DNA from: JAUASV01 sp047605685
Lineage (GTDB): Bacteria; Actinomycetota; Actinomycetes; Actinomycetales; Microbacteriaceae
Direction of reading: 5' to 3'
Assembly (NCBI GenBank): GCA_047605685.1
Contig: JASGFF010000015.1
Span: forward strand, 1-42,545
Length of the DNA stretch: 42,545 nt
Shown here: piece by piece, positions 24,194 through 32,665 of the stretch
How positions within the stretch are numbered: the first letter of the stretch is position 1
Layout: each line of letters begins with the position of its first letter
Position numbers and translations under genes: made by a program
Notes under the pieces: model-generated
Told to the model about the DNA's origin: nothing
Database searches by the model: none
The model's input: only the letters and a program-made list of their open reading frames with translations

Positions 24194-25207
24194 ATGGCGT
24201 CGGTGAGTGTGCGCGAGGTGGCACGGCACGCGGGCGTCTCGGTCGGCACCGTCTCGAACGTGCTCAACCGCCCCGAGAAGGTCTCGCCGGACACCGTCAG
24301 CCGGGTGCTGGCATCCATCGAGACGCTCGGCTTCATCCGCAACGACGCCGCCCGCCAGCTGCGTGCCGGACGCAGCCGCACGATCGGGCTCGTCGTGCTC
24401 GACGTCGGCAACCCGTTCTTCACCGACGTCGCCCGGGGCGCCGAGGAGGCGGCCGACGCGGCCGGCTACGCGGTGCTGCTGGGCAACAGCGACCAGGAGC
24501 CGCACCGCGAGACCGGCTACCTCGACCTGTTCGACCAGCAGCGGGTCGCCGGCGTGCTCATCTCCCCGCTCGGCGACGTCTCCGAGCGGCTCGGGCGGCT
24601 GCGGGCGCACGGCATCCCCGCCGTGCTCGTCGACCGCGACGGCTCGGACGCCGGGCTCTGCTCCGCCTCCGTCGACGACGTCGCCGGCGGGCGGCTCGCC
24701 GTCGAGCACCTGCTCGAGCAGGGCCGGCGGCGGATCGCCTTCGTCGGCGGCGCCCAGGACATCCGCCAGGTCGCCGACCGCCTCGAGGGCGCCCGGGCCG
24801 CCGTCGCCGACACGCCCGGCGCGAGCCTCGAGGTGATCGACGTCGACACCCTCACCGAGCTCGCCGGCCGGGCGGCCGGCGAGCGGATCGTCCGTCGGGC
24901 CGCCGCGGCGCGCCCCGACGGCGTGTTCTGCGCGAACGACCTGCTCGCCGTCGGCCTGCTGCAAGCGCTCGTCATGCTCGGCGACGTGCGCGTCCCCGAC
25001 GATGTGGCGCTCGTCGGCTACGACGACATCGCCTTCGCGCGGGCCACGGTCGTGCCGCTCACCTCGGTGCGGCAGCCCGCGGCGCTCATCGGCCGCACGG
25101 TCGTGCAGATGCTGCTCGAGCTCGCCGACGACCCCGGGGCCGCCGTGCGACAGGTGGTGTTCCAGCCGGAGCTCGTGGTGCGGCAGAGCTCCGCGGCATC
25201 CGGCTGA
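24194..25207 (+). CDS. LacI-family transcriptional repressor of the rhamnose cluster
   Basis: A 337-residue LacI-family protein. Residues about 4-25 (VSVREVARHAGVSVGTVSNV) form the helix-turn-helix, LNRPEKVSPDTVSRVLASI the hinge region entry; then the periplasmic-binding-like core with IGLVVLDVGNPFFTDVARG, AGVLISPLGD, VDRDG, VSVDDVAGG-like SVDDVAGGRLAVEHL, IAFVGG, FCANDLLAVGLL and VALVGYDDI. ATG 24194 is used because GAGAGG lies upstream; an ATG at 24179 is possible. It diverges from rhaI, and palindromes lie before both genes, so L-rhamnose or a pathway intermediate is the likely inducer. Confidence 0.9.
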   Translation: MASVSVREVARHAGVSVGTVSNVLNRPEKVSPDTVSRVLASIETLGFIRNDAARQLRAGRSRTIGLVVLDVGNPFFTDVARGAEEAADAAGYAVLLGNSDQEPHRETGYLDLFDQQRVAGVLISPLGDVSERLGRLRAHGIPAVLVDRDGSDAGLCSASVDDVAGGRLAVEHLLEQGRRRIAFVGGAQDIRQVADRLEGARAAVADTPGASLEVIDVDTLTELAGRAAGERIVRRAAAARPDGVFCANDLLAVGLLQALVMLGDVRVPDDVALVGYDDIAFARATVVPLTSVRQPAALIGRTVVQMLLELADDPGAAVRQVVFQPELVVRQSSAASG

Positions 25208-25248
25208 ACGCCCCGGAGCGGCGAAACATCACCGCAACACCTCGGCCC

Positions 25249-25254
25249 TACGCT
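25249..25254 (+). promoter_or_regulatory. Leaderless promoter -10 TACGCT
   Basis: TACGCT ends six bases before ATG 25261, the actinobacterial arrangement for leaderless messages; no ribosome site precedes the ATG. Confidence 0.5.
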
Positions 25255-25260
25255 CGGCCC

Positions 25261-27024
25261 ATGGGCGACCTGTTCGACGGCTACGGAGCTGTGGCCACCA
25301 CGGCGAAGCTGCCCGCCTTCGACGAGATGTTCGCGGCCCCGGGCGACGCCCGCTCCTCGTACCGGGAGATCTTCGCCGCCCTCGGCAGCATGACCCAGGA
25401 GGAGCTGCGCGGCCGCACCGAGGCCCTCGCCTCCAGCTATCTGGCCCAGGGCGTCACCTTCGACTTCGCCGGCGAGGAGCGCCCGTTCCCGCTCGACGCG
25501 GTGCCCCGGGTGATCGGGCAGGAGGAGTGGCTGGACGTCGAGCGCGGCATCCGCCAGCGCGTGCTCGCCCTCGAGCGCTTCCTCGACGACATCTACGGCA
25601 AGCAGCTCGCCGTGCGCGACGGCGTCATCCCCGCCTCGCTCATCACGAGCTCGAGCAACTTCCACCGCGAGGCGGCCGGCATCGTCTCCGCCAACGGCGT
25701 GCGCATCCAAGTGGCCGGCATCGACCTCATCCGCGACGAGCACGGCGGATGGCGCGTGCTCGAGGACAACGTGCGGGTGCCCTCCGGCGTCAGCTATGTG
25801 ATCTCCAACCGCCGGGTGATGGCGCAGACACTGCCCGAGCTGTTCGTCTCGATGCGCGTGCGACCGGTCGGCGACTACCCCAACCGGCTGCTGCAGGCGC
25901 TGCGCGCCGCGGCACCCGAGGGCGTCGACGACCCCACCGTCGTCGTGCTCACCCCGGGCGTCTACAACTCCGCCTACTACGAGCACACCCTGCTCGCGCG
26001 GCTCATGGGCGTCGAGCTCGTCGAGGGCCGCGACCTGTTCTGCTCCGGCGGCCGGGTGTGGATGCGCACGACCTCCGGTCCCACGCGCGTCGACGTCATC
26101 TACCGCCGCGTCGACGACGAGTTCCTCGACCCGCTGCAGTTCCGCGCCGACTCGATGCTCGGCAGCCCCGGCCTCATGCTCGCGGCCCGGCTCGGCAACG
26201 TCACGATCGCGAACGCCGTGGGCAACGGCGTCGCCGACGACAAGCTCGTCTACACCTACATGCCCGAGCTCATCCGCTACTACCTGGCCGAAGACCCGGT
26301 GATCCCCAACGTCGACACCTGGCGCCTGGAGGACCCGGGCGCGCTCGAGGAGGTGCTCGACCGGCTCGACGAGCTCGTGGTCAAGCCCGTCGACGGCTCC
26401 GGCGGCAAGGGGCTCGTCGTCGGGCCGGCGGCCTCGGCGGCGGAGCTCGACGCTCTGCGCGCCCGGCTGCTGCAGGACCCGCGCGGCTGGATTGCGCAGC
26501 CGGTGGTGCAGCTGTCGACGATCCCCACGCTCGTCGACGACGGGATGCGGCCGCGGCACGCCGACCTGCGGCCGTTCGCCGTCAACGACGGCTCGGACGT
26601 CTGGGTGCTGCCGGGCGGGCTGACCCGCGTCGCCCTGCCGGAGGGCCAGCTCGTGGTCAACTCCTCGCAGGGCGGCGGCTCGAAGGACACCTGGGTGGTG
26701 GGCGTGGACCCACTGCGCACGAGCGCTCTCGGCACGGCACAGTTCGGCATCAACGACCTCGTCGCCGACCAGGCGGCGCCGACCACCTCGATCCCGCTCA
26801 TCACCGACGAGATGCTGCGCGACCACAAGCTCGACCTGGGCCCCGCCGACGAACCCCGCTCCCACCAGCAGGAACAGCAACAGCAAACCCGGCTATCGCC
26901 GCCCCCCGATCGTGCGCCGGCCGGCTTGATCCGTCCCAATTGGGACGTCTCGTCACCCGCGAGCTGCAAATCGCGACCGCTCGCCCCTGACAAGGGGACC
27001 GACGAGGGGACCGAGACGTGCTGA
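25261..27024 (+). CDS. Circularly permuted type 2 ATP-grasp protein
   Basis: A 587-residue protein of the permuted ATP-grasp family. Seen: YLAQGVTFDFAGEERPFPLD, VPRVIGQEEW, FLDDIYG, LEDNVRVPSGVSYVISNR, VVLTPGVYNSAYYEHTLLAR, VYRR-type IYRRVDDEFLDPL, GNGVADDKLVYTYMPELIRY, VVKPVDGSGGKGLVVGP (nucleotide-binding lysine and glycine loop) and VVNSSQGGGSKDTWV. The last ~60 residues form a Gln-rich, disordered tail. Members are predicted to ligate an amino group to a carboxylate using ATP, in a conserved cassette with alpha-E and transglutaminase proteins; the product is unknown. Its stop overlaps the next start by seven bases. The tail region contains a 16-bp palindrome. Confidence 0.92.
   Translation: MGDLFDGYGAVATTAKLPAFDEMFAAPGDARSSYREIFAALGSMTQEELRGRTEALASSYLAQGVTFDFAGEERPFPLDAVPRVIGQEEWLDVERGIRQRVLALERFLDDIYGKQLAVRDGVIPASLITSSSNFHREAAGIVSANGVRIQVAGIDLIRDEHGGWRVLEDNVRVPSGVSYVISNRRVMAQTLPELFVSMRVRPVGDYPNRLLQALRAAAPEGVDDPTVVVLTPGVYNSAYYEHTLLARLMGVELVEGRDLFCSGGRVWMRTTSGPTRVDVIYRRVDDEFLDPLQFRADSMLGSPGLMLAARLGNVTIANAVGNGVADDKLVYTYMPELIRYYLAEDPVIPNVDTWRLEDPGALEEVLDRLDELVVKPVDGSGGKGLVVGPAASAAELDALRARLLQDPRGWIAQPVVQLSTIPTLVDDGMRPRHADLRPFAVNDGSDVWVLPGGLTRVALPEGQLVVNSSQGGGSKDTWVVGVDPLRTSALGTAQFGINDLVADQAAPTTSIPLITDEMLRDHKLDLGPADEPRSHQQEQQQQTRLSPPPDRAPAGLIRPNWDVSSPASCKSRPLAPDKGTDEGTETC
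26932..26947. promoter_or_regulatory. Perfect 16-bp palindrome inside the ATP-grasp tail
   Basis: CGTCCCAATTGGGACG, 71 bases before the alpha-E start codon and within the coding sequence for the disordered tail. It shares CCAATTGG with sites at 14707 and 22663. It could be an internal operator or an mRNA hairpin. Confidence 0.35.
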
Positions 27025-27947
27025 GCCGCATCGCCGAGAGCCTGTTCTGGATCGGCCGCTACATCGAGCGGGCCGACGGCACGGCCCGCATCCTCGACGT
27101 GCACCTGCAGTTGCTGCTCGAGGACCCCTGGGTCGAGGAGGACCTCGCCTGCCGAGCGCTGCTGAGCGTCATGGGCACCGAGGGGCCCGACGACCGCGGG
27201 CTCACCCGGCAGGACGTGCTCGCCCTCATCGCGGTCGACCGCACCGAGCCGGCATCCATCGCCTACTCCCTCGGCGCCGCGCGCGAGAACGCCCGGCGCG
27301 CGCGCGAGATCGTGAGCACCGAGCTGTGGGAGTGCCTGAACACCACCCGGGCGCGGATGCCGCGGCGCGTCTCGAGCGAGAAGGTGCACGAGTTCTTCGG
27401 CTGGGTGCGCGAGCGCAGCGCCCTCGCCGTCGGCATCATCGAGTCGTCCACCAGCCGTGACGAGGCCTGGCAGTTCTTCACCCTCGGCCGCTCCATCGAA
27501 CGGGCCGACATGACGGCCCGGCTGCTCGCCACGCGCAGCCTCACCGAGGCGTCCGGCCCGAGCTGGACGACGCTGTTGCGCTCCTGCGGCGCCTACGAGG
27601 CCTACCTGCGCACCTACCGCGGCCTGCCGAGCACCCGCAACGCGGCCGAGTTCCTGCTGCTGGACCGGCTGTTCCCGCGCAGCGTGCTGTTCAGCGTCAC
27701 CCGCGCCGAGCAGTGCCTGCGCGACATCGAGCCGCGCAGCGAGCGGGTCGGGATCTCCGACCGGGGGCAACGTCTGCTCGGGCAGATCCGCAGCGAGCTC
27801 GAGTACCGACCCATCCAGGAGATCCTCGAGGACCTGCCCCGGCACATGGACGGTGTGCAGGCGGCGACGAGCGCGGCATCCGACGCCATCCGGCAGCGGT
27901 ACTTCCCGACGAACGCGGCGCCGAGCTGGGTGGGGGAGAGATCGTGA
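27018..27947 (+). CDS. Alpha-E domain-containing protein
   Basis: A 309-residue all-alpha protein. LSRIAESLFWIGRYIERADG followed by TARILDVHLQLL is the family opening, and FTLGRSIERADMTARLL repeats it in the second half, giving two Arg-Glu pairs in related helices. The family occurs beside permuted ATP-grasp and transglutaminase genes; its biochemical role is unproven. GTG 27018 with GAGGGG upstream overlaps the ATP-grasp stop, and its own TGA overlaps the transglutaminase GTG, so the three proteins are coupled and probably act together in the cytosol. Confidence 0.92.
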   Translation: MLSRIAESLFWIGRYIERADGTARILDVHLQLLLEDPWVEEDLACRALLSVMGTEGPDDRGLTRQDVLALIAVDRTEPASIAYSLGAARENARRAREIVSTELWECLNTTRARMPRRVSSEKVHEFFGWVRERSALAVGIIESSTSRDEAWQFFTLGRSIERADMTARLLATRSLTEASGPSWTTLLRSCGAYEAYLRTYRGLPSTRNAAEFLLLDRLFPRSVLFSVTRAEQCLRDIEPRSERVGISDRGQRLLGQIRSELEYRPIQEILEDLPRHMDGVQAATSAASDAIRQRYFPTNAAPSWVGERS

Positions 27948-28792
27948 ACCGCCTGCGCATCAGACACCACACCGGCTTCCACTACGACGGAGACGTCACC
28001 GCGAGCTACAACGAGGCGCGGATGCTGCCCGTGAGCGGCGACGGGCAGCTCGTGCTCTACTCGAACCTCGAGATCCTGCCGATCAGCTCGCAGCACTCCT
28101 ACGTGGACTACTGGGGCAGCCGGGTGTCGAGCTTCGAGATCCTCACCCCGCACAAGGAGCTCGCGCTCACCTCGACGAGCCTCGTCGAGGTGCGGGACCG
28201 CGCGCACTCCGAGGAGGACTCCCTCGGCTGGGACGAGCTCGCGGCTCGCATCGAGACGGCCACCGAGTACGTCGAGCAGACCAGGCAGACGGCGCGCACG
28301 GCACCGCCGCCCGAGGTGCGGCGGATCGCCGAGCAGGCCAGGGCACAGGCGGAGAGCCCCTGCGCCGCGGCGCTCACGATCGCCACGGCGATCGGCGACG
28401 CGGTGGAGTACCTGCAGGGCGTCACGGCCGTGACCACGACCGCCGCCGAGGCCTGGGAGCACCGCAAGGGCGTCTGCCAGGACATCGCCCACCTCGTCAT
28501 CGGGGCGCTGCGGCACGCCGGCATCCCGGCGCGCTACGTCTCCGGCTACCTGCATCCGAAGCCGGAGGCCGCGATCGGCGAGACGGTCGCCGGCGAGTCG
28601 CACGCCTGGGTGGAGTGGTTCTGCGGGCAGTGGCGCGGCTTCGACCCCACGAACAACATCGCGATCGGCGATCGGCACGTGCTCGTCGGCCGCGGTCGCG
28701 ACTACAACGACGTGCCGCCGCTGCGGGGCGTCTACGCAGGCCCCTACGGCTCGAGCCTGTTCGTGAGCGTCGAGATCACCCGCGAGTCCTGA
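27944..28792 (+). CDS. Transglutaminase-like cysteine peptidase family protein
   Basis: A 282-residue protein with an N-terminal beta domain (RIRHHTGFHYDGDVTASYNE is typical) and a transglutaminase-like core. The catalytic triad is visible: Cys in KGVCQDIAHL (about 177), His in GESHAWVEW (about 219) and Asp in GFDPTNN (about 234). It would cleave or form isopeptide bonds, perhaps processing a peptide built by the ATP-grasp partner. GTG 27944 has GGGGGAGAG upstream and overlaps the alpha-E stop as GTGA. It ends 39 bases from the convergent MFS gene. Confidence 0.92.
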   Translation: MNRLRIRHHTGFHYDGDVTASYNEARMLPVSGDGQLVLYSNLEILPISSQHSYVDYWGSRVSSFEILTPHKELALTSTSLVEVRDRAHSEEDSLGWDELAARIETATEYVEQTRQTARTAPPPEVRRIAEQARAQAESPCAAALTIATAIGDAVEYLQGVTAVTTTAAEAWEHRKGVCQDIAHLVIGALRHAGIPARYVSGYLHPKPEAAIGETVAGESHAWVEWFCGQWRGFDPTNNIAIGDRHVLVGRGRDYNDVPPLRGVYAGPYGSSLFVSVEITRES

Positions 28793-28831
28793 TCCCGGCC
28801 GCTCGCGCGGCGACTCAGCTCGCCCGGCGGT

Positions 28832-30136
28832 TCAACTCGCGCGCCTGGCCACGATCTCGGCGAGCTCGAGCTCGGTCGTCGCGGTGGAGACATCCGTCAC
28901 CAGCCGGAACGGCAGCCGTCCCCGGCTCGTGCGCCGCAGCCGCAGGCCGTGCGAGGCCACGAGCCACACGACGCCGACGCCGAGCACGAGCAGTCCGGAC
29001 GATCCGCCGACGACAAGAGCGGTGCGCGGGCCGAAGGCGTTCGAGACCCAGCCGATGATCGGCGCCCCGATGGGGGTGCCGCCCATGAAGATCGCCATGT
29101 AGAGCGCCATCACGCGACCGCGCATGATCGGCGCCGTCGTCACCTGCACCGTGGCGTTCGCCGTGGTCATGAACGTGATCGAGCTGAAGCCGACGACGAT
29201 GAGGGCGAGCCCGAACGTCAGGTAGTTCGGCATGAGCGCGGCGAGGGCGCAGGACAGGCCGAAGAGCCCGGCGGCGCCGAACAGGATGCGCCAGCGCGGC
29301 CGCTCCCGCCGCGCCGCCAGCAGCGCCCCCGAGAGCGAGCCGATCGCGATCATCGAGGAGAGCAGGCCGAACTCGCCGGCGCCGTGGTGGTACACCTCGC
29401 TCGCCATGGTCGCGGCGAAGATCGGGAAGTTCATCCCGAAGGTGCCGATGAGGAAGATCACCAGCAGGATCACCATGATGTCCGGCCGGGAGCGCACGTA
29501 GCGGATGCCGGCGCGCAGCTGACCGCGCCCGCGGGGCGCCCGGGCCGCGGCGCGCAGCTCGCGCGGGCGCAGGCCGAGCAGCGTGCCGATCATCGCCGCG
29601 AACGTGATCCCGTTGAGCAGGAACACCCAGCCGGCGCCGACGGCCGCGGTGAGCAGGCCCGCGACGGCGGGGCCGATGAGGCGGGCACCGTTGAAGGACG
29701 CCGAGTTGAGCGAGACGGCGTTCTGCAGGTTGCGCTCGGGCACGAGCTCGCTCACGAACGCCTGGCGGGCCGGGGCGTCGAAGGCGCCCGCGATGCCGAG
29801 GCCGAGCGCGAACAGGTAGACCATCCACAGCTCGGCGACGCCGGTGACGACGAGCGCGCCGAGGCCGAGCGCGAGGCCGCCCATCGCGAGCTGGGTGACG
29901 AGGAGCACCCTGCGCCGGTCGAAGCGGTCGGCGACGATCCCGGATGCCCCGACGAGCAGCAGCTGCGGGCCGAGCTGCAGCGCCGAGGTGATGCCGACCG
30001 CGACGGCGTCGTTGTCGGTGAGCTCGGTGAGCACGATCCAGTCCTGGGCCGTGCGCTGCATCCAGGTGCCGACGTTGGAGACCAGGGCGCCCGCGAACCA
30101 GAGCCGGTAGTTGAACAGGGCGAGGCTGCGGAACAT
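28832..30136 (-). CDS. MFS transporter (EntS-like exporter, PF05977-type)
   Basis: A 434-residue protein with about 12 membrane helices. FRSLALFNYRLWFAGALVSN opens the family, followed by VGTWMQRTAQDWIVL, GIVADRFDRRRVLLVTQ (the G-x-x-x-D-R-x-x-R-R loop of MFS proteins), AFDAPARQAFVSELVP and NAVSLNSASFNGARLIGP. Such proteins export drugs or siderophores by proton exchange. ATG 30136 with GAGGAC upstream is six bases after the MarR stop, so the regulator and exporter form one operon. The substrate cannot be inferred. The C-terminal ~45 residues are cytosolic and charged. Confidence 0.88.
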   Translation of the reverse strand: MFRSLALFNYRLWFAGALVSNVGTWMQRTAQDWIVLTELTDNDAVAVGITSALQLGPQLLLVGASGIVADRFDRRRVLLVTQLAMGGLALGLGALVVTGVAELWMVYLFALGLGIAGAFDAPARQAFVSELVPERNLQNAVSLNSASFNGARLIGPAVAGLLTAAVGAGWVFLLNGITFAAMIGTLLGLRPRELRAAARAPRGRGQLRAGIRYVRSRPDIMVILLVIFLIGTFGMNFPIFAATMASEVYHHGAGEFGLLSSMIAIGSLSGALLAARRERPRWRILFGAAGLFGLSCALAALMPNYLTFGLALIVVGFSSITFMTTANATVQVTTAPIMRGRVMALYMAIFMGGTPIGAPIIGWVSNAFGPRTALVVGGSSGLLVLGVGVVWLVASHGLRLRRTSRGRLPFRLVTDVSTATTELELAEIVARRAS

Positions 30137-30141
30137 CGTCC

Positions 30142-30558
30142 TCACGAGTCGGCCAGCTTCCTCAGCACCGGGGCGGCGCGCTCGAGCAGCTCGCGCTCGG
30201 CGGGCTCGAGCGCCGCGAGGCGCACGGCGAACCACTCGTCGCGCCGACGGCGGGTCTCGCGCGCCCAGCGGCGGCCGGTCTCGGTGAGCTCGATCGTCAC
30301 CCGGCGGGCGTCGTCGGTCGCCGGCCGGCGGCTGAGGTAGCCGCGCTCGACGAGCACGCCGACGGTGCGGTTCATCGAGGGCGGGGTGACCCGCTCGTGC
30401 TCGGCGAGGGCGCCGAGGGTCTGCGGGCCGGCGTCGTGGAGCCGGAACAGCACGGCCCGCTGGCCGTCGCTCACCTCGCCCTCGGCGCGTTCCTGGCGGA
30501 TGCGTCGGCTGAGCCGCCCGATGACGAGACGCAGCTCGGCGGAGTCGATATGGGCCAT
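30142..30558 (-). CDS. MarR-family transcriptional regulator
   Basis: One hundred thirty-eight residues with the MarR winged helix: QRAVLFRLHDAGPQTLGALA, ERVTPPSMNRTVGVLVERGY as recognition helix, and the wing SRRPATDDARRVTIELTETG carrying the D-x-R-R motif. It is the first gene of a two-gene operon with the MFS exporter and has a perfect short palindrome over its promoter, so it likely represses the operon until a ligand, perhaps an exporter substrate, binds. Confidence 0.92.
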   Translation of the reverse strand: MAHIDSAELRLVIGRLSRRIRQERAEGEVSDGQRAVLFRLHDAGPQTLGALAEHERVTPPSMNRTVGVLVERGYLSRRPATDDARRVTIELTETGRRWARETRRRRDEWFAVRLAALEPAERELLERAAPVLRKLADS

Positions 30559-30565
30559 GATTTAT

Positions 30566-30578
30566 TTAGTCTAACTAA
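30566..30578. promoter_or_regulatory. MarR operator TTAGT-CTA-ACTAA
   Basis: A perfect inverted repeat with three-base spacer, eight bases before the MarR ATG, in an unusually A/T-rich stretch. On the minus strand it contains TAGACT, which can serve as the -10, so regulator and polymerase would compete. Confidence 0.6.
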
Positions 30579-30614
30579 TTGATCGCCGGCGCGCCGCCCC
30601 GGGACCGCTACCCT

Positions 30615-30640
30615 CGGTTCCGCGGTCCGCTCCGGAACCG
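30615..30640. repeat. 8-bp inverted repeat CGGTTCCG / CGGAACCG
   Basis: Arms 30615-30622 and 30633-30640 with a ten-base loop, 25 bases before the hydrolase start. It may be a leader hairpin or an operator; no U-tract follows. Confidence 0.35.
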
Positions 30641-30664
30641 CGGCCCGCCGAGGAAGGGGCGACG

Positions 30665-31591
30665 ATGCCCGCAACAGCCGAGCCAGAGCCCCCCGAACCA
30701 GAGCCGGTGGAGCCGGAGGTGCACGGCTTCACCGACGCCGAGGGCGTCCGGATCAGCTACTACCGCTGGCCGGCGGCGCGGCCGCGCGGTCTCGTGCAGA
30801 TCGCGCACGGCGTCGGGGAGCACGCCCGCCGCTACGATCACGTCGCGGCGGCGCTCACCGCTGCCGGCTACAGCGTCTACGCCGACGACCACCGTGGCCA
30901 CGGCCGCACCGGCCTCGAGCAGTGGGGCGGCGACACCTCCCGGCTCGGCCGGCTCGGCCCCGGCGGCGTGCGCGCCGCGATCGCCGCGGTCCGGCGGTTC
31001 ACCGCGGTGGTGCGGGCGGACGCCCCGGACCTCCCGCTGGCCTTCGTGGGCCACTCCTGGGGATCGCTCATGGGCCAGAAGATCCTCGACGCGCATCCCG
31101 GCGACTGGGACGCCGTGGTGTTCTCCGGCAGCGCCTACCGCATGCCCGGCTCGATGAACGCGGGTGACCTGGGCGCCCGCCACCGCGCGCTCGGCACGAC
31201 CGGCGCCGAGTGGCTGAGCCGCGACCCGGCCGTCGCGCAGGCCTTCGTCGACGACCCGCTGACCACGCTCACCCCGCTCATGCGGCTGTTCGGCCTCGCC
31301 GACGCGCTGCGGATGATCGGTCGGCCGCCGCGGCGGCTGCCCGGAGTGCCCGAGCGCGCCGACCCGCCGCTGCTGCTGCTCGTCGGCGACGACGATCCGC
31401 TGGGCGGCGAGCGCAGCATCCAGCGCCTGGCCGCGGCCTACCTGTCCGCCGGGCTCACCGACGTCACCGCGATCGTCTACCCGGGTGCCCGGCACGAGGT
31501 GTTCAACGAGCTGAACCGCGACCGGGTGCTCGCCGACCTCGTCGCCTGGCTGGACGAGAGACTGGCGGCACCGGACCGAACGCGAAGTTAG
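30665..31591 (+). CDS. Alpha/beta hydrolase (monoacylglycerol-lipase-like serine hydrolase)
   Basis: A 308-residue protein. After a proline/glutamate-rich N-terminus (1-18) come VQIAHGVGEHARRYDHVAAA (the HGxGEH oxyanion motif of monoacylglycerol lipases), YADDHRGHGRT, the nucleophile elbow GHSWGS, Asp in VGDDDPLGG and the catalytic His in GARHEVFNEL. The fold and triad are complete. Lysophospholipase or monoacylglycerol lipase activity is the best guess. ATG 30665 has GGAAGGGG upstream. It ends nine bases before the lipoate-ligase-like gene, whose own promoter overlaps that gap. Confidence 0.9.
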   Translation: MPATAEPEPPEPEPVEPEVHGFTDAEGVRISYYRWPAARPRGLVQIAHGVGEHARRYDHVAAALTAAGYSVYADDHRGHGRTGLEQWGGDTSRLGRLGPGGVRAAIAAVRRFTAVVRADAPDLPLAFVGHSWGSLMGQKILDAHPGDWDAVVFSGSAYRMPGSMNAGDLGARHRALGTTGAEWLSRDPAVAQAFVDDPLTTLTPLMRLFGLADALRMIGRPPRRLPGVPERADPPLLLLVGDDDPLGGERSIQRLAAAYLSAGLTDVTAIVYPGARHEVFNELNRDRVLADLVAWLDERLAAPDRTRS

Positions 31592-31606
31592 GCTTGCCTT
31601 ATGGGT
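31588..31606 (+). promoter_or_regulatory. DtxR/IdeR-like box over a leaderless promoter
   Basis: TTAGGCTTGCCTTA followed by TGGGT agrees with the iron-regulator consensus in 11 of 19 positions, 11 of the first 14. Inside it TAGGCT (31589-31594) ends six bases before ATG 31601, the leaderless -10 arrangement; there is no ribosome site. It controls a unit that ends with heme/siderophore uptake genes, which supports iron control, but the right half-site is degenerate. Confidence 0.45.
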
Positions 31607-32665
31607 GGTGAGCTGCGGCACGGCGAGTTCAAGGTCCCCGGCGGCAAGCTCGTCACCGTGGACGTCGAGGTCGACGAGGGCCGCATCGTCGACGCACGCC
31701 TCGCGGGCGACTTCTTCCTGGAGCCCGACACGGCGCTCGAGGACATCGACAGGGCGCTGGTCGGGCTGCCCGCCCGGGCGGATGCCGCGACGATCGCGGC
31801 GGCGGTGGCATCCGCCCTGCCCGCGGGCGCACAGCTGCTCGGCTTCGGTCCGGAGGCGGTCGCGACGACGGTCCGCCGGGCGATCGGCCAGGCCACGAGC
31901 TGGCGGGACCACGACTGGCGGCTCATCCACGGCAGCGCCTACCCGCCGAACCTGCAGCTCGCCCTCGACCAGGTGCTCGCCGAGGAGGTCGGTGCCGGCC
32001 GCCGACCGCCGACGCTGCGGATCTGGGAGTGGGACAGGCCGGCCGTCGTCATCGGCAGCTTCCAGAGCGTGCGCAACGAGGTGGACCTCGCCGCCGCCGC
32101 CCGGCACGGCTTCGAGGTGGTGCGACGCATCTCCGGCGGCGGCGCGATGTTCATGGACGCCGGCGCGATCATCACCCACTCGCTCTACGCCCCGAGCGAG
32201 CTCGTCGCCGGCATGAGCTTCGCCGACTCCTACGCCTACCTCGACGAGTGGGTGCTCGTCGCGCTGCGCTCGCTCGGCATCGAGGCGAGCTACCTGCCGC
32301 TCAACGACATCGCGAGCCCGGCCGGCAAGATCGGCGGCGCCGCGCAGAAGCGGCTCGGCTCGGGCGGGGTGCTGCACCACGTCACCATGAGCTACGACAT
32401 GGACGGCGAGCGGATGACGGAGGTGCTGCGCATCGGCCGCGAGAAGCTCAGCGACAAGGGCATCGCGAGCGCGGCCAAACGGGTCGACCCGCTGCGCAGC
32501 CAGACCGGGATGCCGCGCGAGGCGATCATCGCCCGCATGGAGCAGACGTTCACCCGACTGTACGGCTCGAGCCCCGACGAGGTGCGGCCCGAGGAGCTGG
32601 CCCGGGCCGAGCAGCTGGTGCGCGAGAAGTTCGGCACCCCCGAGTGGCTGCACCGGGTGCCGTGA
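31601..32665 (+). CDS. Lipoate-protein ligase A-like protein with N-terminal accessory domain
   Basis: A 354-residue protein. Residues 1-85 resemble the lipoate-ligase accessory domain (EFKVPGGKLVTVDVEVDEGR, then FFLEPDTALEDIDRALVG), here placed before rather than after the catalytic domain. Residues about 105-340 are the biotin/lipoate ligase fold: NLQLALDQVLAEEV, LRIWEWDRPAVVIGSFQSVR, RRISGGGAMFMDAGAIITHS (the R-R-x-S-G-G-G motif) and GKIGGAAQKRLG with the conserved Lys. It would activate lipoate or octanoate with ATP and attach it to a lysine. Its stop overlaps the start of an iron-type permease, an unusual partner. A different acyl substrate is possible. Confidence 0.85.
   Translation: MGGELRHGEFKVPGGKLVTVDVEVDEGRIVDARLAGDFFLEPDTALEDIDRALVGLPARADAATIAAAVASALPAGAQLLGFGPEAVATTVRRAIGQATSWRDHDWRLIHGSAYPPNLQLALDQVLAEEVGAGRRPPTLRIWEWDRPAVVIGSFQSVRNEVDLAAAARHGFEVVRRISGGGAMFMDAGAIITHSLYAPSELVAGMSFADSYAYLDEWVLVALRSLGIEASYLPLNDIASPAGKIGGAAQKRLGSGGVLHHVTMSYDMDGERMTEVLRIGREKLSDKGIASAAKRVDPLRSQTGMPREAIIARMEQTFTRLYGSSPDEVRPEELARAEQLVREKFGTPEWLHRVP

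Noticed and set aside
26841..27024. Possible frameshift producing the odd tail of the ATP-grasp protein
   Set aside because: A Gln-rich disordered C-terminus is acceptable for this family, and the tail runs smoothly into the coupled alpha-E start, so no frameshift is needed.
28949..30340. Long plus-strand open frames opposite the MFS and MarR genes
   Set aside because: Charged, repetitive translation without folds; explained by codon bias of the real minus-strand genes.
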